DNA from: Collinsella tanakaei
GTDB lineage: Bacteria > Actinomycetota > Coriobacteriia > Coriobacteriales > Coriobacteriaceae
Direction: 5' to 3'
Assembly: GCF_016902615.1 (NCBI RefSeq)
Contig: NZ_JACJMB010000008.1
Coordinates: 27,328-91,327, forward strand
DNA length: 64,000 bases
The notes beneath the pieces were generated by a model. That model ran no database searches. It was not told the DNA's origin and saw only the letters and a program-made list of their open reading frames with translations. Position numbers and translations under genes: made by a program. Below, piece by piece: positions 24,901-33,664 of this stretch (positions are counted from its first letter, which is position 1; each line of letters starts with the position of its first letter).

Positions 24901-26061
24901 ATGTTCGAGAAGGATCTAGAGGAGCTCAAGTCCCTCGGAGCCCACATCACCACGGCCGAGATCAAGCAGCAGCCTGAGCTGTGGCGCGATGCGTACCGAA
25001 TCTACCAAAAGAACAAGGATGCCGTCGAGGCCTTCCTCGCGGACCTCAAGGAGCTCGGCCGCGTGAGCGTCGTGTTCGCGGGCGCGGGTACCTCCGATTA
25101 CGTCGGCGATACCGTCGCACCCTACCTGCGCCACGCCGGCGATACGGACGCGTTCGACTTCAAGCCGATCGCCACGACCGACATCGTCTCCGCTCCCCTT
25201 GACTTCCTGCGTCCCGAGGACCCGACCGTGCTCGTGTCCTTCGCGCGCTCCGGCAACAGCCCCGAGAGCCTGGCTGCCGTCGACGTGGCCCGCAAGGTCG
25301 TCAAGAACATCAAGTTCCTGAACATCACCTGCGCGCCCGAGGGCAAGCTCGCCGTCGAGTCCGCTGACGACCCGAACGCCTACACGATCCTGATTCCGCG
25401 CGCGAACGACCAGGGCTTCGCCATGACCGGCAGCTATTCGTGCATGTCGCTCATCTCGATGCTGCTGTTCGACTGCTCGGACGAGGAGCAGAAGGCGGCG
25501 TGGGTCGAGACTGCTGCCAAGATGGGCGAGGAGGTCGTGGCCCGCGAGAGCGAGATCGCCGACTTCCTGGCGTGCGACTTCAACCGCGTGACGTATCTGG
25601 GCTCTGGCTCCTTCGGCGGCCTCGCACAGGAGGCGCAGCTCAAGATCCTCGAGCTCGCGCATGGTCTGGTCGCCACGTCCTGGGACACCTCCATGGGTTA
25701 TCGCCACGGGCCGAAGTCGTTCGTGGACGACAAGACGCTCGTGTTCGTGTTCGTGAACAACGACGCCTACACCCGCCAGTACGACCTCGACATCCTCGAG
25801 GAGATCAACGGTGACGGCATCGCCATGAAGACGATCGCTGTCCAGCAGGCGGGCGAGACCTCCTTCGGCCACACCGCCTTCACCTTCGAGGGCTACGAGG
25901 CGCTGCCCGAGGGTTATCTGGCGCTGCCCTTCATCATGGTCGGCCAGACCGTGAGCCTGCTCAACTCCGTGCGTGTGGGCAACACCCCCGACACCCCGAG
26001 CCCGACCGGCACGGTGAACCGCGTCGTCAAGGGCGTCACCATCCACCCCTGGGCCAACTAG
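24901..26061 (+). CDS. agaS: AgaS, galactosamine-6-phosphate deaminase/isomerase (SIS family)
   Basis: AgaS converts galactosamine-6-phosphate to tagatose-6-phosphate plus ammonia. The 386 residues match the family length (about 384-390). The tandem SIS domains show VVFAGAGTSDYVGD, LVSFARSGNSPESLAAVD, VTYLGSGSFGGLAQEAQLK, and a region DTSMGYRHGPKSF that is diagnostic for AgaS-type proteins. It ends in VNRVVKGVTIHPW. The start has AAAGGAG upstream. It is the committed catabolic step linking the PTS to the tagatose kinase and aldolase genes downstream. Confidence 0.92.
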   Translation: MFEKDLEELKSLGAHITTAEIKQQPELWRDAYRIYQKNKDAVEAFLADLKELGRVSVVFAGAGTSDYVGDTVAPYLRHAGDTDAFDFKPIATTDIVSAPLDFLRPEDPTVLVSFARSGNSPESLAAVDVARKVVKNIKFLNITCAPEGKLAVESADDPNAYTILIPRANDQGFAMTGSYSCMSLISMLLFDCSDEEQKAAWVETAAKMGEEVVARESEIADFLACDFNRVTYLGSGSFGGLAQEAQLKILELAHGLVATSWDTSMGYRHGPKSFVDDKTLVFVFVNNDAYTRQYDLDILEEINGDGIAMKTIAVQQAGETSFGHTAFTFEGYEALPEGYLALPFIMVGQTVSLLNSVRVGNTPDTPSPTGTVNRVVKGVTIHPWAN

Positions 26062-26070
26062 CCTGAGTGG

Positions 26071-26102
26071 CCGGCTGGGCTGAGGCGTCTCAGTCCAGCC
26101 GG
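26071..26102 (+). terminator. Hairpin between agaS and nagA
   Basis: CCGGCTGG-g-CTGAG pairs with CTCAG-t-CCAGCCGG around GCGT. No immediate T tract, so it may also be a processing or stability hairpin. Confidence 0.55.
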
Positions 26103-26275
26103 TCCGTTGCGGAACTGTTCGGTGCGGCGTTCCCGGAGACCTTTTTCTCCCCGTTCGCAATGGCTTGGGGAGCGCCGTTGCCTTTGTCGACACGTTAGCT
26201 CCGGCGAAGACTCACCTGCCCCGTGACCGTTCGGGGCGGCTATTTCTTTTCTCATGGTGCGAAAGGAGCGCTCGT

Positions 26276-27427
26276 ATGAGCACCTATGCAATCAAGGCCG
26301 ATACGTTTTTCCTTCCCACGCGCGTGGCGCACGGCGGCTACCTGATGGTCGATGACGGCGTGTTCGGCGCCTATATGACTGAGGAGCCGAGCTGCGAGAT
26401 CGTCGACTACACGGGCAAGCAGATCGCGCCCGGCTTCGTCGACACGCACATCCACGGCTTCGACAACTGTGACGTCATGGACTGCAAGGCCGATTCCGTG
26501 AAGACCATTGCGCGCGGCATCCTGCGCAACGGCGTGACCTCGTGGCTGCCCACGACGCTGACCGCCGCCACCCAGCAGCTCACCGATGCCTGCGCGAGCG
26601 TGGCTGAGGCCGCCAAGGACAACGACGGCGCGCGCATCCAGGGCATCTTCCTGGAGGGCCCCTTCTTCACCGAGAAGCACAAGGGCGCCCAGAACCCGGC
26701 CTACCTGTCCGCCCCCAACATCGATACCCTGCGCGCCTGGCAGGAGGCCGCGGGCGGCCTCATCAAGAAGATTGCCATCGCCGCCGAGTACCCGGAGAGC
26801 CCCGCGTTCATCCGCGATGCCCGCAAGATGGGCGTCGTGGTCGCGCTCGGCCACTCCGACGCGGGCGTTCAGGACGCTCTGGCCTGCCTCGATGCAGGCG
26901 CGACGGTGTTCGTCCACACCTATAACGGCATGAGCCCGCTGCATCACCGCGAGCCGGGCATGGTGGGTGCCGCCCTCTATTCGGGCGACAAGTCCTACTC
27001 CGAGCTCATCTGCGACGGTCACCATGTGAACCCGATCGCGGCAGCCATCGTGATGAACGCCAAGGGTCACGACCATACCGCCCTCATCACGGACTGCATG
27101 TGCGCCGGCGGCATGCCCGATGGCGACTACTTCTTGGGCGAGCTGCCGGTCGTGGTGGCCAACGGCACGGCGCGCCTGAAGGACGGCGGCTCGCTCGCGG
27201 GCTCGATCCTCAACATGAAGGACGCCGTCAAGAACGTTGTCGACTGGGGCATCGCCACGCCGGCCCAGGCTGTCTACATGGCCACGCAGGCTCCGGCCGA
27301 GGCCAACGAGATCGCCGACGTGTGCGGCTCGATTCGCGCCGGCCGCGCTGCCGACTTCGTGGTACTCGGGCCCGACATGACCCTCGCTGAGACCTATCTG
27401 GGCGGCGAGAGCGTCTACAAGGCGTAA
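26276..27427 (+). CDS. nagA: N-acetylgalactosamine/glucosamine-6-phosphate deacetylase
   Basis: 383 residues; ATG 26276 with GAAAGGAG upstream. It removes acetyl from N-acetylhexosamine-6-phosphate. Metal and catalytic residues are visible: DTHIHGFD (His58, His60), FLEGPF (Glu127), LGHSDA (His193), VHTYNGMSPLHHREPG (His214 and neighbours) and the catalytic Asp in LITDCM (Asp273). Adjacent agaS argues for the GalNAc-specific role (agaA), but NagA and AgaA cannot be told apart from sequence alone. A strong terminator follows. Confidence 0.92.
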   Translation: MSTYAIKADTFFLPTRVAHGGYLMVDDGVFGAYMTEEPSCEIVDYTGKQIAPGFVDTHIHGFDNCDVMDCKADSVKTIARGILRNGVTSWLPTTLTAATQQLTDACASVAEAAKDNDGARIQGIFLEGPFFTEKHKGAQNPAYLSAPNIDTLRAWQEAAGGLIKKIAIAAEYPESPAFIRDARKMGVVVALGHSDAGVQDALACLDAGATVFVHTYNGMSPLHHREPGMVGAALYSGDKSYSELICDGHHVNPIAAAIVMNAKGHDHTALITDCMCAGGMPDGDYFLGELPVVVANGTARLKDGGSLAGSILNMKDAVKNVVDWGIATPAQAVYMATQAPAEANEIADVCGSIRAGRAADFVVLGPDMTLAETYLGGESVYKA

Positions 27428-27473
27428 AACGATTCTCTGCCGGCCCTCCGGGGAAGCCGCCTGAGGCTGGAAA

Positions 27474-27535
27474 AAGCGGGAAGGGCGCGAGAGACGGTGC
27501 ATACCGACCTCTCGCGCCCCTCCCGCTTCGTTTTT
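27474..27535 (+). terminator. Terminator of nagA
   Basis: A long stem of about 20 bp (AAGCGGGAAGGGCGCGAGAG and near-perfect complement) closes a 15-base loop and is followed by CGTTTTT. Confidence 0.85.
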
Positions 27536-27600
27536 GATTCGATGGGGATACCGTTCGATGCGGATGCGGCATGCGCGCGCCGCTGAGATGACAGGTAACG

Positions 27601-27638
27601 AAAAAAACGTGTCCAGATTGCCATCCGGACACGTTTTT
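27601..27638. terminator. Bidirectional terminator between nagA and galM
   Basis: AAAAAAACGTGTCC and GGACACGTTTTT flank a short loop, giving A tracts and T tracts on either side, so it can work for both convergent genes. Confidence 0.85.
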
Positions 27639-27660
27639 GGATCCAATGCGCGGCGAGCGG

Positions 27661-28716
27661 CTAGAGCGTGGAGAAGCGATATTCGATCGTGCTCGTCCAG
27701 GGGTGCTCGGGACCGCAGAAGCACTGCGGGAAGCTCGGGATGTTGGGCGTGTTGGGGTAGTACTCGGGCTCGAAGGCGAAGCCGCCGCGCTCGCGGTAGG
27801 TCGCGTCGCCCTTGGCATGCTCGTCGCCCACGTAGTTACCGGTGTAGAGGTGCGCGCCCGGCGCAGTGATGGCGATATCGAGCGCGCGGCCGCTTACCGG
27901 GTCGACCGCGTGCAGCGCTTGACGCAGATGCCCGCAGGGCCAGAAGCCGTCGATGCAGAAGCAGTGATCGTAGCCGTGGCCGATGCGGATCTGATCGTTA
28001 TCGGCGTCGATATCGGCGCCGAGCGCCTTCGAGCTCCGGAAGTCGAACGGCGTGCCCGCCACATCAAGCAGGGTGCCGGTCGATACGCAGTCCTCGCCCA
28101 GCTCGACGATACGGGAGGCATTGATGGTGACGATCTGGTCCGCCACGCTGCCCGCGTCGTGGCCCGCGAGGTTGAAATAGGTGTGGTTCGTCATGTTCAC
28201 GAACGTGCGGCGGTCCGACGTGCAACGGTAGCAAATGCGGAAGGCACCGGCGGGCGTCAGGGAGAACTCGGCCGTAAAGGTGCGCTCGCCGGGAAGCCCG
28301 AGCTCGCCATGGGCGAGGGTGGCCGTCATGCGGACGGTGTTGTGCTCCTCGTCGACCTCGGCGTCCCAGAGGCGCTTGTGCAGCGCGTGCTCGAGGTCGG
28401 TGTGCAGGTTGTTTTCGCCCTCGTTGGCGAGCAGCTTCCACTCAACGCCATCGATGGTGAGCGCGGCACCACCGATGCGATTGGCCGACGGGGCGATGGT
28501 GGCGCCGAAGCACGAGGGGTTGAGCGCGGTGTAGCCGTCGAGCGTGTCGTAACCGAGCACGACATCAGCGCGCTCGCCGGACAGGTCGGGAGCGTCGATG
28601 CCGAGCACCGTGGCGCCGAAGTTCATGACGCGCACGGTGATGTGCCCGTTATCGAGGGTGAAGCAGGTGACATCGGTGCCGTCGGGCGTACGGCCGAAGG
28701 GGGAAACGGAAACCAT
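27661..28716 (-). CDS. galM: Aldose 1-epimerase (galactose mutarotase)
   Basis: GalM interconverts alpha and beta anomers of hexoses. 351 residues, usual length. Conserved parts are FGATVLGIDAPD, GYDTLDGY, GATIAPSANRIGGA, ENNLHT, the catalytic His region NMTNHTYFNLAGH, GYDHCF and the C-terminal catalytic Glu context GFAFEPEYYPNTPN. The start has GGAGG upstream. It lies on the opposite strand within the amino-sugar region and so is transcribed separately, with a TATAAT hexamer about 35 bases upstream. Confidence 0.93.
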   Translation of the reverse strand: MVSVSPFGRTPDGTDVTCFTLDNGHITVRVMNFGATVLGIDAPDLSGERADVVLGYDTLDGYTALNPSCFGATIAPSANRIGGAALTIDGVEWKLLANEGENNLHTDLEHALHKRLWDAEVDEEHNTVRMTATLAHGELGLPGERTFTAEFSLTPAGAFRICYRCTSDRRTFVNMTNHTYFNLAGHDAGSVADQIVTINASRIVELGEDCVSTGTLLDVAGTPFDFRSSKALGADIDADNDQIRIGHGYDHCFCIDGFWPCGHLRQALHAVDPVSGRALDIAITAPGAHLYTGNYVGDEHAKGDATYRERGGFAFEPEYYPNTPNIPSFPQCFCGPEHPWTSTIEYRFSTL

Positions 28717-28749
28717 GGGAACCTCCAGATTGGCTGTGTCGATAGGGCT

Positions 28750-28755
28750 ATTATA
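28750..28755 (-). promoter_or_regulatory. -10 box of galM
   Basis: On the minus strand this reads TATAAT, 34 bases before the galM start. No convincing -35 is seen. Confidence 0.45.
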
Positions 28756-28926
28756 GGGCGTTCATAGAGGGCGGCCTAGGTGCTGCAGAAGTGGCTGCAG
28801 GGCTCTGCTCACCTTGCGTTTGCTTGCGAACGGCGCGGCGTGCGCGCCATCGCGCCTCTGCGGCGCGCAGCTCGGTTCGAGATACAATAGCGCTAGCGTT
28901 TACCTGCCCGAAAGAAAGGGACGGCT

Positions 28927-29862
28927 ATGATCCTCACCGTTACTATGAACCCCTCGATCGATACGCGCTACACGGTCGACCACCTCGTGATCGACGATGT
29001 GAACCGCGTGGTGCCGGCCAAGACCGCGGGTGGCAAGGGCCTGAACGTGAGCCGCGTGCTCGTGCAGCTGGGCGACGACGTGGTGGCGACGGGCCTGCTC
29101 GGCGGGCACTCCGGCGCCTACCTGGGCGACCTTATGGACGCGGACGGCATCGCCCATCGCTTCACACCCATCGCCGGCGAGTCGCGCACCTGCATCGCGC
29201 TGCTGCACGACGGCAACCAGACGGAGCTGCTGGAGAGCGGCCCGGTGGTAAGTGCCGAGGAGCTCAAGGCGTTCGTGGCGAACTATGCCGACCTGGTGTC
29301 GCAGGCGTCCTGCGTCACGCTTTCCGGTTCCCTTCCCAAGGGCGTGCCGGCAGACACCTATGCGCACCTGGTGGCCATCGCTGCCGAGGCGGACGTGCCC
29401 GTGCTGCTCGACACCTCGGGCGCCGCGCTCGACGCCGCGCTCGAAGCCGAGGTCAAGCCCACGCTCGTGAAGCCGAACCTCACCGAGATCAACGACCTTC
29501 TGGGCACAAGCTTTACCGCCGATGACCTGCCTGCGCTCCAGAGCGCACTTGCCGTCGATCCCCGTTTCGCGGGTATCGAGTGGGTCGTCGTGAGCATGGG
29601 CGCCGCGGGTTCCGTCGCGTTCCACAACGGCCATGCGCTGCGTGCGAAGGCTCCGCGCATCGAGTGCGTGAACGCTACGGGGTCGGGGGACTCCACCATC
29701 GCCGGTTTCGCGCATGCCATCGCCGCCGGTGCGGACGAGGCGGAGGTGCTGCGCTGCGGCAACGCGTGCGGTACGCTGAACGCCATGGATCCGCAGACCG
29801 GGCACTTGGTGATGGACAAGTGGGACGAGATCTACACCGCCGTCGAGGTGTCCGAGCTCTAG
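28927..29862 (+). CDS. lacC: Tagatose-6-phosphate kinase / 1-phosphofructokinase family
   Basis: PfkB-family sugar kinase, 311 residues. N-terminal MILTVTMNPSIDTRYTVD is the LacC/FruK signature, with GGKGLNVSRVLVQLG at residues 35-49 and the anion-hole/catalytic GSGD at 252-255 (Asp255). LacC and FruK are hard to separate. The presence of AgaS and a GatY-type aldolase favours tagatose-6-phosphate as substrate, giving tagatose-1,6-bisphosphate. A ribosome site GAAAGAAAGGG precedes the ATG. It is a single gene ended by a long hairpin. Confidence 0.85.
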   Translation: MILTVTMNPSIDTRYTVDHLVIDDVNRVVPAKTAGGKGLNVSRVLVQLGDDVVATGLLGGHSGAYLGDLMDADGIAHRFTPIAGESRTCIALLHDGNQTELLESGPVVSAEELKAFVANYADLVSQASCVTLSGSLPKGVPADTYAHLVAIAAEADVPVLLDTSGAALDAALEAEVKPTLVKPNLTEINDLLGTSFTADDLPALQSALAVDPRFAGIEWVVVSMGAAGSVAFHNGHALRAKAPRIECVNATGSGDSTIAGFAHAIAAGADEAEVLRCGNACGTLNAMDPQTGHLVMDKWDEIYTAVEVSEL

Positions 29863-29899
29863 GTTCGGCCCCTTGCTCATCAAACAGGGTAGCTTGCAG

Positions 29900-29942
29900 C
29901 GACGCGCCCCGGCCGGGTTCAAAATCCGGCCGGGGCGCGTCG
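29900..29942. terminator. 17-bp perfect hairpin between convergent lacC and pspA
   Basis: CGACGCGCCCCGGCCGG and its exact complement close the loop GTTCAAAAT. It serves two convergent genes; no T tract is present. Confidence 0.7.
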
Positions 29943-29985
29943 TGTTCGACTTCTTCCTGCTCGCTTGCGGGGTCATAGGGCTCGT

Positions 29986-30666
29986 CTACAGCCCCATCTC
30001 CTCCTTCATGCGTGCGAGCTCCTCGTCAACGGCGGCGCTGTTGCCTGCAGAGGAGTACCTGCGCGCCAGCTCGGTGACGTCGCCCTCCGGCTTCTCGTTC
30101 AGCTCCGCCATGGCGTAGGCGCTGTCGAGCATCTGGTCGGCCTTGGCCTCCATGCGCTCGAAGGCGGCATGAAGGTTTTCGGTCCGTTCGGAGCCGGAAG
30201 TGTAGCCGGCGATCTTCTCGTGCGTCTTGGCGACGGCGACCTTTGCCTTGATTGCTTCGCGACGGCTCTTCAGGTTCTCGATGTCGCTCACGAGCTTGTC
30301 GTGCATCTGGCGCATCTTGTCTGCGTTCTCGTGCGCGGCGTCATAGGCTTTCTTGAGCTCCTCGTGGGTGCCGGTGAGCTCCTGCTTCTTGCCCAAGAAG
30401 GCGCGCGCGTCATCCTCGTTGCCTGCAGAGAGCGCCCGCTTGGCGAGGTCCTCCATGCGCTTGATCTCGGATTCGTTCTCGTCGACCTTGCGGTGGCAGC
30501 GCTTCTCCTCGGCGATGACGTTGGCTGCCTCGCGTTTGACCTCGGCAAGGGATTCGGTGAGGTCGTTCAGATACTGGTCGACCATCTTCGCCGGATCCTC
30601 GGCGTGGTCGAGCAACTCGTTGATGTTTGCCTTCACGATGGTGGTGAAGCGGTCCAGGATGCCCAT
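29986..30666 (-). CDS. pspA: PspA/IM30 (ESCRT-III-like) family protein
   Basis: 226 residues, almost wholly helical and coiled coil, opening MGILDRFTTIVKANINELLD as in PspA/LiaH/Vipp1. It has DPAKMVDQYLNDL and a central coiled coil with Lys/Glu heptads. PspA proteins bind stressed inner membrane and keep it intact. It ends with MKEEMGL. The upstream gene on the same strand, 55 bases away, encodes a TPM-like membrane protein; the pair is plausibly one envelope-stress operon. Confidence 0.92.
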   Translation of the reverse strand: MGILDRFTTIVKANINELLDHAEDPAKMVDQYLNDLTESLAEVKREAANVIAEEKRCHRKVDENESEIKRMEDLAKRALSAGNEDDARAFLGKKQELTGTHEELKKAYDAAHENADKMRQMHDKLVSDIENLKSRREAIKAKVAVAKTHEKIAGYTSGSERTENLHAAFERMEAKADQMLDSAYAMAELNEKPEGDVTELARRYSSAGNSAAVDEELARMKEEMGL

Positions 30667-30721
30667 ATCTCGTCCTTTCTCGTCGGCGTTGTCGCCGGTT
30701 GGATTATGTATACCCGCCGTG

Positions 30722-31837
30722 TTAGGTGCGTGCCGTCTTGTCGGTGCCGTCCTCGTATTTGTCCGCCAAATCCTCGATGTTCTCGTCGCCGAATTTCTCG
30801 AGCGGCGTGTTGAGAATCTCCTCGGTGCGCTTGCGCGCGGCCTCCTGCTTGTCGCGGCGCCTCTTCACGACCAGGTAGACGATGCCGCCCGCGACGGCGA
30901 CGCCTGCCACGACGATGAGGACCGTGCGGGTGGTCTCGGATGCCCGCTGGTCGTCGGCGGCGCCCATGATGAGGTCTGCCGTCCTGGAGAACGCCTGCGA
31001 GAAGATCTCCTCCTCGGTGAGGTCGTAGTCGTTGTAGGCGCGCTCGAGCTGGTTGGCGAGGATGCCGACCGCCTCGTCGTCCATGACCTCGGCTGCCAGT
31101 GAGCCCGTGGCATAGCCGCAGTTGTACGAGCCGTTGCCGTCATCGCAGAAGACGAGCAGGAAGTGCCCTTCGTCGGAGAAGAGCTGGTCGTAGAGCTTTT
31201 CGGCCTGGGCCGTCAGCGCGGAGGTCGAGGTGGTCTGCCCGTTCGGCAGGATGTAGACATATGGCTGGACGCCGGTTTTCTCAAAGAACGCGCGAAGACC
31301 GCGCTCGAGCGTTGCGGGATTGTGGATCCAGTCGCCATCCTCGTCGGTGTAGTAAACCGTCTCGGTGACGGCGCCGGCGGGAAGCTCTTCGCGCACGACG
31401 GTCGAGGCGCCCTGATCGGAATAGCTTGTAGAGCAGGACGGGATGAAGGTCGAGACCAACGCGCCCAGAACCGCCACGACGATGATGACCATAAGGATGC
31501 CGGCGCAGCCGCTGCCGCATCCGCTCGCCTCCGGTTCGGCGGGGCCACCCGGGGGCACGGGCCCTCCGTTGTTGACCACGACCGTGCGCCGGCGTCCGCG
31601 ATTCAGCAGACTGCCCATGAGGAAGCCGCCCATGAAGCTGCCGCCTGAGGGGCTACGGGGCGGGGGAGCGGGCCTTCCGAAGGAAGGGCCGGGCCCGAAG
31701 CCTCCGCCAAAGCCGCCGCGCGGCGCGCCGGAGCGACCGCCCGAGCGCCTGCCGCCGGAGAAGCCGCCGGACCTGCGGCCGCCGCCTCCCCCGAACCCGC
31801 CGCTGCGGCCTCCGCCGCCAGAACCAGATCTGCCCAC
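30722..31837 (-). CDS. Gly/Arg-rich membrane protein with TPM-like domain
   Basis: Start taken as the GTG ending at 31837 (GAGAGGGG just upstream); a GTG ending at 31858 lacks a ribosome site. About 371 residues. Residues 1-60 are Gly/Arg/Ser-rich and disordered. One transmembrane helix is at about 112-130 (ILMVIIVVAVLGALVSTFI). A TPM-like domain follows (ERGLRAFFEKTGVQPYVYIL, FLLVFCDDGNGSYNCGYATG). A second helix is near residues 308-325, with a charged tail. TPM proteins act in photosystem or respiratory-complex repair or as phosphatases; the role here is unknown. Lies upstream of pspA. Confidence 0.78.
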   Translation of the reverse strand: MGRSGSGGGGRSGGFGGGGGRRSGGFSGGRRSGGRSGAPRGGFGGGFGPGPSFGRPAPPPRSPSGGSFMGGFLMGSLLNRGRRRTVVVNNGGPVPPGGPAEPEASGCGSGCAGILMVIIVVAVLGALVSTFIPSCSTSYSDQGASTVVREELPAGAVTETVYYTDEDGDWIHNPATLERGLRAFFEKTGVQPYVYILPNGQTTSTSALTAQAEKLYDQLFSDEGHFLLVFCDDGNGSYNCGYATGSLAAEVMDDEAVGILANQLERAYNDYDLTEEEIFSQAFSRTADLIMGAADDQRASETTRTVLIVVAGVAVAGGIVYLVVKRRRDKQEAARKRTEEILNTPLEKFGDENIEDLADKYEDGTDKTART

Positions 31838-32151
31838 GCACAGCCCCTCTCGCCTCACGCGTCATACGCTTCATAGTGATAGATATCCAGATTATTCCCC
31901 GGGCCTGGCGAGCGGGTGGGCTTCAACGGAAGATTTAAGGAACCACTGTCCGTGCAGTGGGCAGGCTATTGTCTGTGCAGTTTACGCTTGGGGGTGTTTT
32001 CCGCGTCTTGGTGCCGTTCCGGATCCAGGCGCAAGCTGGTGCACAGAGCGCGATGAGTCTGCCAGGAGCTTGTTTGTATAAGCAAGGGCATGATCTGCAA
32101 AAACGTGCCTGCTAATGTGCTACTGAAAAGCAAATAATATAAAAGATGAAT
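31838..32151. other. Non-coding stretch
   Basis: About 310 bases with no supported gene. It becomes AT-rich near 32090-32150 (AAATAATATAAAAGATG) next to the inverted-repeat element. Possible promoter for the minus-strand TPM gene, but no clear hexamers. Confidence 0.3.
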
Positions 32152-32279
32152 CGGGGTACGTTTTTTCGGTGCCAATCGCCCCTAGGCGCTATACCCCCTA
32201 ACATTTCCCCAGTTGAATCCTGCGGAAATGTCGAGGGGCTCTCAGTGGTGGGGAAATCGCACCCAAAAATCGTACCCCG
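32152..32279. repeat. MITE-like element with 21-bp terminal inverted repeats
   Basis: Left end CGGGGTACGTTTTTTCGGTGC cut to 20: CGGGGTACGTTTTTTCGGTG at 32152-32171; right end on the minus strand CGGGGTACGATTTTTGGGTG. 19 of 21 positions match. The 128-bp body has no coding frame and further imperfect symmetry (ATCGCCCC / GATTTCCCC next to the ends). Size, ends and lack of genes fit a miniature inverted-repeat element or a dispersed palindromic repeat. Its abundance elsewhere cannot be judged here. Confidence 0.55.
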
Positions 32280-32454
32280 GACAACATCTCATATGTATTC
32301 ATGGGGTTTGAGGCGGGTTGCGGCGCTCGGGAGGGCGGCGCGGGCTGCGTGCGCTCCATTCGATCTCTCCCAGTTGACGCGCAAGCCGTCACGTCGGCAA
32401 CGACCGCCCGGTGCTGGCACTCGTCCCGAGTGTCCGGCAGCATGGCTCCGGTGA

Positions 32455-33261
32455 TTACGGGCGGGCGATGATGAGACGCGGGCGGCGGGCATCGTCATCG
32501 ATGGCGTCGAGCTCTGCGGCAACGATTCCTGATGGATCCCGGTCCATGACGACGGCGTCGATATCGGTTAGGCTGCCGAACCGGAACAGCCCCTTGCCGT
32601 TGACCTTGCTGGAATCCAGCAGGACGATGCGCTGCCGTGCCGCACCCATCATGCTGGCCTTGACTTCAGCCATCTGCTCGTAGTTGGTCATGAGGCCGAA
32701 GCCGGGCACGAGCGCCGTGGGGCAGAGAAACGCCTTGTCGGCATGGAGGATTTCGAGCGAGCGCGTGGCGAGCGGTCCATAGAGGTAGCGGTGCCCTTTG
32801 CGCAGCGACCCGCCCAGCAGGATAGCGTCGACGGCCGGCAGGCTCTCGTCGATGAAGTTCGCGATGGTCATGTCCGCCGTGATGACGGTGATACCTGATC
32901 TGCGGTCGAGCACGCGCACGAACTCGAGCGCGGTGGTGCCCGAATCGACGAGCAGCGCGTCGCCGTTGTCCACAAGCTCAAGCGCTGCGCCGGCGATCGC
33001 CTGCTTGGCCTCGACGTTCACGTTGACCCGTCGGTCCTGGATGGAGACGGTGAGTCGTTTGGACAGCGAGACGGCGCCACCGTGCGTGCGGCGGAGCTTG
33101 CCGTTCTTTTCGAGCGCATCGAGGTCTGCACGGATGGTGACGGCTGATACGCCGAATGTTTGCGCGAGGTCGGCCACCTGGACGGAGGCGGTGCGATCGA
33201 GCATATCCATGATGGCGGCCCTACGCTCCTCGGCAAACGAATGGGAAGATGGGGCGGACAT
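32455..33261 (-). CDS. DeoR/GlpR-family transcriptional regulator
   Basis: 268 residues. Residues 10-65 are the DeoR helix-turn-helix: RRAAIMDMLDRTASVQVADL, then TFGVSAVTIRADLDALEKNG and LRRTHGGAV. The C-terminal sugar-phosphate sensor has DSGTTALEFVRVL and VILLGG-like AILLGGSLRKGHRYLYGP. AGGAGGG lies before the ATG. It is divergent from the aldolase gene, so it probably controls that gene or the tagatose branch in response to a sugar phosphate. Confidence 0.9.
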   Translation of the reverse strand: MSAPSSHSFAEERRAAIMDMLDRTASVQVADLAQTFGVSAVTIRADLDALEKNGKLRRTHGGAVSLSKRLTVSIQDRRVNVNVEAKQAIAGAALELVDNGDALLVDSGTTALEFVRVLDRRSGITVITADMTIANFIDESLPAVDAILLGGSLRKGHRYLYGPLATRSLEILHADKAFLCPTALVPGFGLMTNYEQMAEVKASMMGAARQRIVLLDSSKVNGKGLFRFGSLTDIDAVVMDRDPSGIVAAELDAIDDDARRPRLIIARP

Positions 33262-33664
33262 GGGCCCTCCTGTTTCTCATCGGCACTATCTCCCCATGCG
33301 TTACTCATGACGCATGGGGGATGAATCATGGACGAATCGTGTAGATTCTATTTTGCTCTATTTTTCATTTCCGTAACTAAACGTACTTCGATTCCTTTTC
33401 TTTACGCAAGTTCAACAGATGGTGGGGGCGCGAAACCGTGTTCGCGGCGATTCGCGCGCACATGGCGTTTCGGCTCTCATCGAGGGTGGGGGAGCGCGGC
33501 GGTTTCTTTTGCTTTCCGCTCGCTGTCTTTTTCCTGTATTGCGCCGTGGAGCAGGCCATATGCGCTTCCTCTACAATAGTGCCAACAGGCGCCGCCTCAG
33601 CTAAGGGAGGCGGCGGGACGTGGCTTGCCGCGCGTCCGCGCGGCGGCAGGAGGGAGCGAAACCG
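33262..33664. promoter_or_regulatory. Divergent regulatory region of deoR and gatY
   Basis: About 400 bases without a gene. Inverted repeat CCCCATGCG (33292-33300) / CGCATGGGG (33311-33319) lies 30 bases from the regulator start and could be its operator. The middle is AT-rich. TACAAT at 33572-33577 is a likely -10 for gatY, followed by a leader hairpin GCCGCCTC/GAGGCGGC (33591-33614). Confidence 0.5.
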
